NCBI GenBank assembly: GCA_021815695.1 | Contig: JAKAZT010000009.1 | Coordinates: 1-35,089, forward strand | Length of the DNA stretch: 35,089 nt | Reading direction: 5' to 3' | Source of the DNA: Pseudomonadota bacterium | Lineage (GTDB): Bacteria; Pseudomonadota; Gammaproteobacteria; Xanthomonadales; Rhodanobacteraceae | Shown: one piece after another, positions 10,942-17,990 of the stretch | Layout of the letters: each line of letters starts with the position of its first letter | How positions within the stretch are numbered: position 1 is the first letter of the stretch | Translations under genes and position numbers: made by a program | The notes under the pieces: generated by a model | The model's database searches: none | Told to the model about the DNA's origin: nothing | The model's input: only the letters and a program-made list of their open reading frames with translations

Positions 10942-10965
10942 GGCGCCGTGCATGCGTGCACGGCG
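10942..10965. repeat. Perfect palindromic hairpin downstream of sodB (REP-like)
   Basis: A 10-bp perfect stem (GCGCCGTGCA / TGCACGGCGC) encloses a 4-nt loop (TGCG). No T-run follows, so it is not a standard intrinsic terminator. Its core CCGTGCA-N4-TGCACGG is almost the same as the hairpin at 33,706-33,727 upstream of murA, which suggests a repeated palindromic unit. It could also stabilise the 3' end of the sodB transcript. Confidence 0.6.
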
Positions 10966-11014
10966 CACGGCCGCAACGGATAATGCGCATCCCCTCAGCA
11001 GCAACGATGCGCGC

Positions 11015-11500
11015 ATGCCTGTCCGATTCGTCGCCCGCCGTTCGTCCATTCACGGCCAGGGTGTGTTCGCCCGCACCGCGATCCCCGCCGGTGCCCTGAT
11101 CCTCGTCTACAAGGGTCGACTGATCACCCACGCCCAGGCCGACCGCCGATACAGCGACGGCGCCGAAAGCGGCCACACCTTCCTGTTCACTCTCAACACA
11201 CGCTACATCGTCGATGCCAATGCCGGCGGCAACGCCGCGCGCTGGATCAACCACAGCTGCGAACCCAACTGCCGCGCCTGCGTCGAGGAGAGCCGCGATG
11301 GCGATCCGCGCCGCGATCGCGTGCTGATCGAGGCGTTGCGCGACATCACCCCCGGCGAAGAGCTGACCTACAACTACGGCATCGTGCTGGAGGACCGGCA
11401 GACGCCGCGACTCAAACGCCTGTGGGCCTGTCGCTGCGGCAGCGTGTCGTGTACCCGTACCATGCTGCAACCCAAGCGCACACGGATCGCCCTTGCCTGA
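11015..11500 (+). CDS. SET-domain protein (putative lysine methyltransferase)
   Basis: This compact 161-residue SET-domain protein shows the main motifs: an N-terminal HGQGVFARTAIPAGALI segment, INHSCEPNC (the NHSCxPN pseudoknot motif that forms the S-adenosylmethionine site) and GEELTYNYG. A Cys-rich post-SET tail follows (CRCGSVSCTRTML), which in related enzymes binds zinc with the NHSC cysteine. It resembles eukaryotic histone methyltransferase cores, but small SET proteins also occur in bacteria. The substrate is unknown and no histone-like gene is nearby. The ATG at 11015 begins the conserved part. The next gene starts 1-2 nt after its stop (or overlaps if TTG is used), so the two are probably cotranscribed. 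Confidence 0.88.
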   Translation: MPVRFVARRSSIHGQGVFARTAIPAGALILVYKGRLITHAQADRRYSDGAESGHTFLFTLNTRYIVDANAGGNAARWINHSCEPNCRACVEESRDGDPRRDRVLIEALRDITPGEELTYNYGIVLEDRQTPRLKRLWACRCGSVSCTRTMLQPKRTRIALA

Positions 11501-11501
11501 G

Positions 11502-12620
11502 ATGACGCCACGTCCATCGCGTCGCCGCCGCGACTGGCAGGAATTGCGGCGCCGGCTGGTGCGGCGCCTGTTCGCGCAGCTGGCCGGCGTGAGTGCCGCA
11601 TCATCCACGCCACTACCGGCGACGGGAATCGCCCGCATTCTGGTGATCCGCCCCAACCATCGGCTGGGCAACGTCGTGCTGCTGACACCGCTGCTGGCCG
11701 ATCTTGAACGGGCATACCCCGACGCCGGCATCGATCTGCTGGTCAGCGGCGGCATCGCCGCGCAGGCCTTGGCCGACGGCTATCGTATCGACACCCTGCA
11801 CACGCTGCCGCGGCACGCACTGCGAGAGCCGCGCCGCCTGTGGCGCACGCTGCGGCAGCTGCGCGCGGCCCGCTACGACCTCGCCATCGACCCCAGCGTC
11901 GGCTCGCAGTCGGGTCGGCTGCTGCTGCTGTTCGCACGCGCGCGTTTCCGTCTCGGCTTTGCCGAAGCCGGCCAGCGCGGCAACCTCACGCACGGCGTGC
12001 CGATGCCGGCCGCGCCGCGACACATGGCGCAACTGCCGGTCTATCTGCTGCGCACGTCGCGCGGCGAGGCGTTTGCGGCGACCCCATGCCCTCCGCTTGA
12101 TCTGCGCCTGAGCGCGACCGAGCGGGCGCAGGGCGAGATCGAGCTGCAGCACCGGCTCGGCCCGCGTCATGCCGGTCAGGCGCGCATCGGCCTGTTTGCC
12201 GAAGCCACCGGTGCCAAGGCCTTTCCCAGCGCGTGGTGGCAGACACTGCATGCGACATTGGCGCAGCACTGGCCGACGGGCGTTTTTTTCGAGCTCGCAC
12301 CGGTCGACGGCCGGCCGCGTCTGAGCGGGGTGACGGCGCACTTTCATTCGCCCGATGTGCGCCGGGTTGCCGCGGTGCTGGCCGGGCTCGACCGCTTCAT
12401 CAGCGCCGACTGCGGCGTGATGCATCTGGCAGTCGCGTCCGGGGTGCCGACGGCGGGCTTGTTCAGCGTCACCGACCTGGCGACCTATGCACCCTGCGGC
12501 AACGGCCACTTCGCGCTCGAGACCCGCAACCAGACAGCGCTCGAGGTGGCCGCGACGCTGGCCACGCGTTGCGAGCCGCTGCGCCCTGCCGATGCCGGCA
12601 CCGCGGATCAGGCCGGATAG
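11502..12620 (+). CDS. Glycosyltransferase family 9 (heptosyltransferase-like)
   Basis: This 372-residue protein has the two-lobed GT-B layout of family 9. The N-terminal lobe starts with IRPNHRLGNVVLLTPLLADLERAYP (about 47-71), a strong family-9 hallmark. The C-terminal lobe has FISADCGVMHLAVASGVPTAGLFS (about 305-328), the nucleotide-sugar binding D-G-MH-A segment. Family 9 enzymes usually transfer ADP-heptose to LPS inner core, but no waa genes are adjacent, so the acceptor is unknown. An Arg-rich N-terminus may attach to the membrane. The start is the ATG at 11502; an in-frame TTG at 11493 would overlap the SET gene. The 3' end overlaps the convergent Gre-like gene by 13 bp. Confidence 0.88.
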   Translation: MTPRPSRRRRDWQELRRRLVRRLFAQLAGVSAASSTPLPATGIARILVIRPNHRLGNVVLLTPLLADLERAYPDAGIDLLVSGGIAAQALADGYRIDTLHTLPRHALREPRRLWRTLRQLRAARYDLAIDPSVGSQSGRLLLLFARARFRLGFAEAGQRGNLTHGVPMPAAPRHMAQLPVYLLRTSRGEAFAATPCPPLDLRLSATERAQGEIELQHRLGPRHAGQARIGLFAEATGAKAFPSAWWQTLHATLAQHWPTGVFFELAPVDGRPRLSGVTAHFHSPDVRRVAAVLAGLDRFISADCGVMHLAVASGVPTAGLFSVTDLATYAPCGNGHFALETRNQTALEVAATLATRCEPLRPADAGTADQAG

Positions 12621-13102
12621 GTGATCGTCCGCACGGTCAGCATGAGGTCGCCCGCGGGGCGCCGCCAGACGACTTCATCGCCCGGCCGCGCGCCCAGCAA
12701 GGCCTGCGCCAACGGCGACTGCCAGCTGACGCGCCCCTGTTCGGCATCCGCCTCGTCCTCGCCGACGAGGCTGTAGCGATGCATCATGCCCTCGGCGTCC
12801 TCGGCGCTGACGGTCGCGCCGAAGGCCACGCGATCGCGCGGCTGGGACGTGACATCCACCACGATCGCCACCGCCACCCGGGCCTGCAACCAGCGCAGGT
12901 CGCGTTCGACGGCGGCCAGCGCGGCGGAATCCGCTGCGCGATCGCTGCCGGTCTGCAGTCGCTCACGCTCCGCCTCGCCAGCGGAGAGCCGCTGACGCAA
13001 TGCATCGAGACCCGCGGCAGTGACATAGTTGGGGTCGGCGCTGAGCGGCCGCTCCGGCAGGAGCGCCGGCATATCCGATTCGCGGGTGAAGGCGCGGCTC
13101 AT
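12608..13102 (-). CDS. GreA/GreB-family transcript cleavage factor-like protein
   Basis: This 164-residue protein has a C-terminal Gre domain (HRYSLVGEDEADAEQGRVSWQSPLAQALLGARPGDEVVWRRPAG), which docks at the RNA polymerase secondary channel, preceded by a coiled-coil-like region (about 30-80). It is closer to GreB than GreA in the C-domain. In GreA/GreB the coiled-coil tip carries Asp and Glu (DxxEN) that hold the catalytic Mg2+. Here the tip reads SDRAADSAAL, so the Glu position is not conserved and the coil looks a few residues shorter. It may therefore bind polymerase without normal cleavage activity. The start is supported by GAGGG 5 nt upstream, overlapping the EF-G-like gene stop (8-nt gap), so the two are likely cotranscribed. 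Confidence 0.82.
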   Translation of the reverse strand: MSRAFTRESDMPALLPERPLSADPNYVTAAGLDALRQRLSAGEAERERLQTGSDRAADSAALAAVERDLRWLQARVAVAIVVDVTSQPRDRVAFGATVSAEDAEGMMHRYSLVGEDEADAEQGRVSWQSPLAQALLGARPGDEVVWRRPAGDLMLTVRTITYPA

Positions 13103-13110
13103 GGTGGCCC

Positions 13111-15153
13111 TCAGTCATCCTCGACGCGCGGCTTCCACGCCGCGGCCAGCTGCTTTTGCACCGGCGGCGGCGCGGCTTCGTAGTGACTGAGATCCATGGC
13201 ATAACGGCCCTGACCGCCGGTCATCGATTTCAGCTCGGTGGCGTAGTCGGCCAGTTCGGCCAGCGGCACCTGTGCCTTGATCACGATTTCGCCGCCGCGC
13301 AGGGTGTCGGTACCGAGGATGCGCGCGCGCTTGGCGGCAAGACCGCCGGTGACGTCGCCGACGTTCGGCTCGGGTGCGCTGACCTCCAGCTCGACGATCG
13401 GCTCCAGCACCAGGGGCCGTGCCTTGGCGACGGCGTCGAGAAAAGCCTTGCGCCCGGCGCTGACGAACGCGATTTCCTTCGAGTCCACCGGATGGTATTT
13501 GCCGTCGAACACGGTCACCCGCACGTCCTGCAGCGGATAGCCGGCAACGGCGCCCTGTTCGAGCACCTGCCGCACGCCCTTCTCCACCGCCGGGATGAAC
13601 TGGTGCGGGATGGTGCCGCCCCTGACCGCATCGACGAACTCGAAACCGCTGCCGCGCGGCAACGGTTCCACGCGCAGGAACACCTCGCCGAACTGGCCGG
13701 CGCCGCCGGTCTGCTTCTTGTGCCGATGGTGGCCCTCGGCAGCGGCGCTGACCGTCTCGCGGTAGGCGATGCGCGGCGGATGCGTGCGCACCTCCACGCC
13801 GTAGCGCTCGCGCAGGCGTTCGAGCATCAGCTTCAGATGCAGATCCGACAGCCCGCGCACGACGATCTCGTTGAGTTCTTTGTGGTGCTCGATGCGAAAG
13901 CAGGGGTCTTCCTCGGCCATGCGCGCCAGTGCCTGTGCCAGCTTCTGCTCCTGGCCGCGGTGCGCGGGCTCGACCGCCAGCCCTACCATCGGCTGCGGAA
14001 AGCTCAGCGGCTGGAGATGGATCGTGTCCTCGTCGTGCGAGTCGTGCAGCACGGCGTCGAAGTGGATTTCCTCGACCTTGGCGACGGCGGCGATCTCGCC
14101 CGGTCCGGCCTGATCGATCTCGACGTAATCCTTGCCCTTGATGCGAAACAGATGACCGACCTTGAACGGCTTCTTGCCGTCGTCGATGAACAGCTGCGCG
14201 TCGCGGCGCACGGTGCCCTGATAGACGCGAAACACCGCCAGCTTGCCGACGAAGGGATCGTTGATGATCTTGAACACGTCGGCGATGACGTGACGCGCTG
14301 GATCCGGCAGCGCCGTCACCGGCTGCGCCCCGGTCCCGCGCAGGAACGGCGGCGGATTGCCTTCGGCCGGATTCGGCAGCAGGCGTTCGACCAGCTCCAG
14401 CAGCTCGCGCACGCCGGCGCCGCTGCGCGCCGAAACGAAGCAGACCGGCACCAGATGACCCTCGCGCAGGCACTGCTCGAAGGCGTCGTGCAGTTCCTCG
14501 CGCGACAGCGCGCCCTCGCCGGCATCGAGATAGCGGCCCATCACCTTCTCGTTGATCTCGACCACCTGGTCGACGATGGCGGCGTGCGCCGCCGCCAGCG
14601 AGGAAAAGTCGGTCGCGCCCTCGGCGCGGAAGAAGCAATCCAGCACAAGCCGGCCGCCGTCGGCGGGCAGGTTCACCGGCAGGCATTCGGCGCCGAACTC
14701 CTCGCGCAGCGCGGCCAGCAAGCCGGGCAAATCGGCGCCATCGGCGTCGATGCGGTTGATCACCAGCAGCCGCGCCAGTCCGCGTTCGCGGGCGTAATGC
14801 ATCATCCGTCGCGTGCCGTGCTCAATGCCGATCGCGGCATTGACCACCACCGCGCAGGTTTCCACCGCGGCCAGCACGGCCAGGGTCGGGCCGCGGAATT
14901 CGGCGTAACCCGGGGTGTCGATCAGCTGCAGGCGGCAGCCGGGGCGGTCGATCGTCGCCAGTGCGGTGCCGATCGAATGGCCGCGCGCCTTCTCCTGCGG
15001 GTCGAAGTCGGACACGGTGCTGCCGCGCTCGACACTGCCTGCCGTCTGGATCGCGCCGCCGGCATGCAGCAGGGCTTCGAACAGGGTGGTTTTGCCGGCG
15101 CCGGCGTGGCCGACCAGGGCCACGTTGCGGATCTGTTGCGGGGTATGGGACAT
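13111..15153 (-). CDS. EF-G-like translational GTPase (FusA2-type)
   Basis: This 680-residue paralogue of elongation factor G has the full domain order: GTPase domain, beta-barrel domain II, and domains III-V ending with the EF-G C-terminus (LKSMTGGQGRYAMDLSHYE). The P-loop is GHAGAGKTT (about 15-23). Switch II is DTPGYAEF, with Tyr where canonical EF-G has the catalytic His (DTPGH). The guanine motif is NRID instead of NKxD (about 133-136). Tyr in DTPGY is shared by the EF-G-like/FusA2 family as I know it, so this is not the housekeeping FusA, which normally lies in the str operon. The role in vivo is unsettled. The start at 15153 is taken for its fit to the EF-G N-terminus and a purine-rich site upstream. 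Confidence 0.93.
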   Translation of the reverse strand: MSHTPQQIRNVALVGHAGAGKTTLFEALLHAGGAIQTAGSVERGSTVSDFDPQEKARGHSIGTALATIDRPGCRLQLIDTPGYAEFRGPTLAVLAAVETCAVVVNAAIGIEHGTRRMMHYARERGLARLLVINRIDADGADLPGLLAALREEFGAECLPVNLPADGGRLVLDCFFRAEGATDFSSLAAAHAAIVDQVVEINEKVMGRYLDAGEGALSREELHDAFEQCLREGHLVPVCFVSARSGAGVRELLELVERLLPNPAEGNPPPFLRGTGAQPVTALPDPARHVIADVFKIINDPFVGKLAVFRVYQGTVRRDAQLFIDDGKKPFKVGHLFRIKGKDYVEIDQAGPGEIAAVAKVEEIHFDAVLHDSHDEDTIHLQPLSFPQPMVGLAVEPAHRGQEQKLAQALARMAEEDPCFRIEHHKELNEIVVRGLSDLHLKLMLERLRERYGVEVRTHPPRIAYRETVSAAAEGHHRHKKQTGGAGQFGEVFLRVEPLPRGSGFEFVDAVRGGTIPHQFIPAVEKGVRQVLEQGAVAGYPLQDVRVTVFDGKYHPVDSKEIAFVSAGRKAFLDAVAKARPLVLEPIVELEVSAPEPNVGDVTGGLAAKRARILGTDTLRGGEIVIKAQVPLAELADYATELKSMTGGQGRYAMDLSHYEAAPPPVQKQLAAAWKPRVEDD

Positions 15154-15460
15154 GACCTGCCTCGCTGCGATGGCTGCGAAAGAGGCCGTCATTCCGTCCG
15201 CGCCGGGGCGCGAGCCCCCTCGCGCGATCGCGATGACGGGCGGTGATGGCGGGGCGGCGCGAGCATCGTTGCCGCTCGCGCCTGCGCCCATAGCCTTGTC
15301 CGATGGCGCGCCGCGGTCAAGCGAACCACCCGCACCCGCACCACGCGGGTGCCGAACCCGATCCGGATCGATGACTGCCCGCCGCGCTGATTTCGCGACG
15401 CACCTGCACGATACCGGCTACGGTGATAGGTTGACCGTACTGCCCTTGCGGAATGCCCCG
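15154..15460. other. Divergent intergenic region, EF-G-like gene / glycine-zipper gene
   Basis: These 307 bp should hold the promoters of both divergent genes. The sequence is very GC-rich with CGCG-type runs. A TTGACC hexamer at about 15,431-15,436 could be a -35 for the rightward gene, but no matching -10 is clear. No RNA gene, repeat or terminator was recognised. Confidence 0.4.
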
Positions 15461-15988
15461 ATGCGCCTGCACCTGCTGCCTGCCCTGACCCTGCTCGCCC
15501 TGCTCGCCACCCCCGCGTTCGCCGACCCGCCGCCGTGGTCGCACGGCCGTCATCGTGACGACGAGGACGGCGGCTACGCACGCGTGGTCGCGGTCGTGCC
15601 GGTCTATGCCGGATCGCGCCGGCGCTGCTACGAGGTGCCGGTCGAGCGCCGCGCCAACACCACCGGCGCCACCGTGCTCGGTGCCGTGGTCGGCGGCGCG
15701 CTCGGCAGCACCGTAGGCCACGGCAGCGACCGCAGCGCCGCGATCGTCGGCGGTGCGGTCATCGGTGGCGTGGTTGGCCACGAGATCGCCGCCAACAGCA
15801 CCCCGCGTCCGGGCTACCGCGTCGAATGCCGCGACGAAGGCGGCGGCCCGCCCGCCTACTACGACGTCACCTATCGCCATGACGGCCGCAGCTTCCACCG
15901 GCGCATGGACCACGATCCCGGCGCGCGCGTGCGGATCGGCGGCAACGGTGGCGATGACCACCATGACGATCGCGGCGACGGCGGCTGA
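15461..15988 (+). CDS. Glycine-zipper 2TM-type envelope protein (first of tandem pair)
   Basis: This 175-residue exported protein has a Sec signal peptide (MRLHLLPALTLLALLATPAFA, cleavage likely after residue 21). It also has a glycine-zipper double helix (about 69-110: GATVLGAVVGGALGSTVGHG...AAIVGGAVIGGVVGHE) of the 17-kDa surface antigen/SlyB-like type. The C-terminal part has YDVTYRHDGRSFHRRMDHDPG, followed by a His/Asp/Gly-rich tail. The mature protein lacks a lipobox Cys, so it is not an obvious lipoprotein. It is a paralogue of the next gene: both share the DPP start of the mature chain, a single Cys before the zipper, and the YDVTYR-DGR block. Function is unknown; the family is linked to outer-membrane integrity and stress. 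Confidence 0.85.
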   Translation: MRLHLLPALTLLALLATPAFADPPPWSHGRHRDDEDGGYARVVAVVPVYAGSRRRCYEVPVERRANTTGATVLGAVVGGALGSTVGHGSDRSAAIVGGAVIGGVVGHEIAANSTPRPGYRVECRDEGGGPPAYYDVTYRHDGRSFHRRMDHDPGARVRIGGNGGDDHHDDRGDGG

Positions 15989-16084
15989 ACGATGACCTCC
16001 CGATCCATCGCGGTTCAAGCGCAATTCATCACGTCGCGCTAGCGTAAAGCCGCGGGACAGAACGCGATCTCTGCGGGGTACGCC

Positions 16085-16678
16085 ATGAAAACCACGTCGA
16101 TCCTCCTCGTCGCTGCCATGTTGTGCGCGGTCGCCGCGCCGGCGCTGGCAGACCCGCCCGACTGGGCACCCGCGCATGGCTGGCGCAGCCATGAAGGCGA
16201 CGGCGCCAGCTACGCCTGGGCGCGGGTCCTTGATGCGCAGCCGATCTATGCCAGCGACCGGCAACCGGTTTCGCGCCAGGTCTGCTATCAGCAGCCGGGC
16301 TATGAGGTCCAGCGCACGCGCTACGTCAATCCCAACCAGGGCCCGGCGACCCTGCTGGGCGCGATCATCGGCGGCGCGCTGGGCAACACCGTCGGCCACG
16401 GCGACGGCCGCGCGGCGGCCACCATCGCCGGCGCGGTGATTGGCGGCACGGTCGGCAACAATGCCACGCGCGGCGACGGCTACTATCAGTCGCAGCAGGG
16501 CTATGTGCCGGGCTATCAGGATTGCCGCGTGCAGACGCAGTGGCGCCGGCAGGACCGCGTGATTGGCTACGACGTGACCTATCGTTACGACGGTCGCACC
16601 TACCGCACGCGCACACCGTACGATCCCGGCGAGCGCCTGCGCGTGCGCGTCGACCAGTACGTCACGCCGGTCAACTGA
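16085..16678 (+). CDS. Glycine-zipper 2TM-type envelope protein (second of tandem pair)
   Basis: This 197-residue exported paralogue of the preceding gene has a Sec signal peptide (MKTTSILLVAAMLCAVAAPALA, 22 residues) and a mature chain starting DPPDW. Its glycine zipper lies at about 89-128 (LLGAIIGGALGNTVGHGDGRAAATIAGAVIGGTVGN), and the conserved block is YDVTYRYDGRTYRTRTPYDPGERLRVRVDQY. Cys14 falls inside the signal peptide and does not make a lipobox. A 96-bp gap separates it from the first copy, with no terminator seen, so they may be read together or separately. It lacks the His/Asp-rich tail of its neighbour. The location is likely periplasm or outer membrane. Confidence 0.87.
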   Translation: MKTTSILLVAAMLCAVAAPALADPPDWAPAHGWRSHEGDGASYAWARVLDAQPIYASDRQPVSRQVCYQQPGYEVQRTRYVNPNQGPATLLGAIIGGALGNTVGHGDGRAAATIAGAVIGGTVGNNATRGDGYYQSQQGYVPGYQDCRVQTQWRRQDRVIGYDVTYRYDGRTYRTRTPYDPGERLRVRVDQYVTPVN

Positions 16679-16774
16679 TCCCCGGTTCCGGCGCCACGGC
16701 ACGGCTAACGCCGGCTTAGCGTGCGCGGCGTAACCTGAAGCGCGGCGTTCAAACGCGCCACACCCTGGTTGCCC

Positions 16775-17659
16775 ATGCCCGCAGGCTCCTTTCGCGCCGC
16801 CCTCGACGCTGTCCGCATGTACCGTCCGCCGCAGCCCTTCCGGCTGGCGACCGAGACACTGCCGCTGCCGTCATCGGGGTTTGACCGCGAAGGCCACGCA
16901 CTGCTTCGCGCGCAGTACCGGCGTCGGCCGCCGCCGCAGCGGCTGCGCATCGCGCTCGCCGGCGCCCTCGCCCTGATCGTGAACGGGCTGCTGTTTGCCG
17001 CGCTCTGGTTCGGCTCGCGCCCGACGCCCGCCTACTGGCCGCTGCCGCAGCGCCAGGCCATCGAGGTGGAACTGATCGCGCCCGCGCCGCCGCCCGTGGT
17101 GTCGGAACCGGCGTTGCCGGCTGCGCCGGTGGCGCCACCCGTCGAGCGCACCGTGGCGCGCATCGAACAGCGCGGCACGGCGCCGCTGCCGAGGCCGACC
17201 GCGTCGCCGACGACCACGGCGACTCCGTTGCATCTGTATGCGCCGGACGGCGCGTTGCTGCTGCCGAAGAGCGATTTCGCCGCCGCACCGGCAGCGGCGC
17301 CGGCATATGCGGCACCGCGACCGCAGGGGAATATCGATCTTCACCCCCGGCTGCCGATGACCTACAAGCCGACGTCGTTCGAGAAATCATGGGTGCCCGA
17401 CCACGAGGACGCGCTGAGCCGGCTGGTGCGCAAGACCATGGTCGAGAAGACGGTCAGGCTGCCGGGCAACGTGGTGATGAAGTGCGTCGCGGTGCCGCTG
17501 GCCCTGCTGGCCGGCTGCGGTTTCGGCCCGCCACCGGAAATCCTGACGCCCGAGACGGTCCGCGAACTGCACCGCATCCAGACCCTGCCCAAGGCGCGCC
17601 CACTGGTGCCGGACCTTGGTCCCGCGCTCGCGACCAGTACATCGCAGGCTCCGCATTGA
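16775..17659 (+). CDS. Uncharacterised single-TM proline/alanine-rich protein
   Basis: This 294-residue protein has no family I can name. An N-terminal cytoplasmic Arg/Pro-rich segment leads to one membrane helix (about 58-80, LRIALAGALALIVNGLLFAALWFG). A Pro/Ala-rich linker (about 90-190) recalls TonB-like or envelope-spanning linkers. The C-terminal domain contains SFEKSWVPDHEDALSRLVRKTMVEKT and a hydrophobic Cys-containing stretch ending LLAGCGFG (about 235-250). I recall similar C-terminal blocks in uncharacterised xanthomonad proteins, but this is memory, not a search. The ATG at 16775 is preferred over a TTG at 16769. An in-frame internal ATG at 17477 would begin a short lipoprotein-like product. 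It is probably anchored in the inner membrane with a periplasmic C-terminus. Confidence 0.6.
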   Translation: MPAGSFRAALDAVRMYRPPQPFRLATETLPLPSSGFDREGHALLRAQYRRRPPPQRLRIALAGALALIVNGLLFAALWFGSRPTPAYWPLPQRQAIEVELIAPAPPPVVSEPALPAAPVAPPVERTVARIEQRGTAPLPRPTASPTTTATPLHLYAPDGALLLPKSDFAAAPAAAPAYAAPRPQGNIDLHPRLPMTYKPTSFEKSWVPDHEDALSRLVRKTMVEKTVRLPGNVVMKCVAVPLALLAGCGFGPPPEILTPETVRELHRIQTLPKARPLVPDLGPALATSTSQAPH

Positions 17660-17990
17660 GGCCGCTCCGAACGCCGGATCTTTGGGCCTGCGGCCCCAGC
17701 GACTGTTTTGTCATCCTGAGCGCAGCGAAGGGTCTGGCCTGCCGGCTCACCGCCGCCGGTCATCGAGTCACCGGCCGGCCATGCAGCGGGATGCCCGTCG
17801 CCCGTCAGATCCTTCGGCCTGCGGCCTCAGGACGACCAACGCGACCGTAGGGAGTCCCTTTTCGGGACGACCGAAGGAAGTCCAGCGGAAAAGTCCCCAA
17901 GGGATGACAACGAAGTTGTCACCCTGAGCGCAGCGAAGGGTCTGGCCTGGTGTCATCAGCGCCACGGCAACGCCGCCGCCCGCACGCCTC
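17660..17990. repeat. Cluster of short interspersed repeats (REP/BIME-like)
   Basis: This 331-bp gap without a gene is built largely from repeated units. Two direct 33-bp copies lie at 17709-17741 and 17917-17949 and differ at one base; each contains CCTGAGCGCAGCGAAGGGTC. A diverged inverted copy lies at 17807-17836. Between them are small hairpins: GTCCC-TTTTC-GGGAC at about 17,854-17,868 and ACAAC-GAA-GTTGT at 17,909-17,921. The motif resembles a short repeat I know from many bacterial genomes, including xanthomonads. It separates the convergent proline-rich protein and molybdenum-hydroxylase genes. Confidence 0.8.

Noticed and set aside
10942-10965. Hairpin as an intrinsic terminator of sodB
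   Set aside because: No T-run follows the stem on either strand; better treated as a palindromic repeat.
13156-15246. Long plus-strand open frame (about 696 codons) opposite the EF-G-like gene
   Set aside because: Same effect of high GC; no recognisable domain or start signal, while the opposite strand encodes a complete GTPase.
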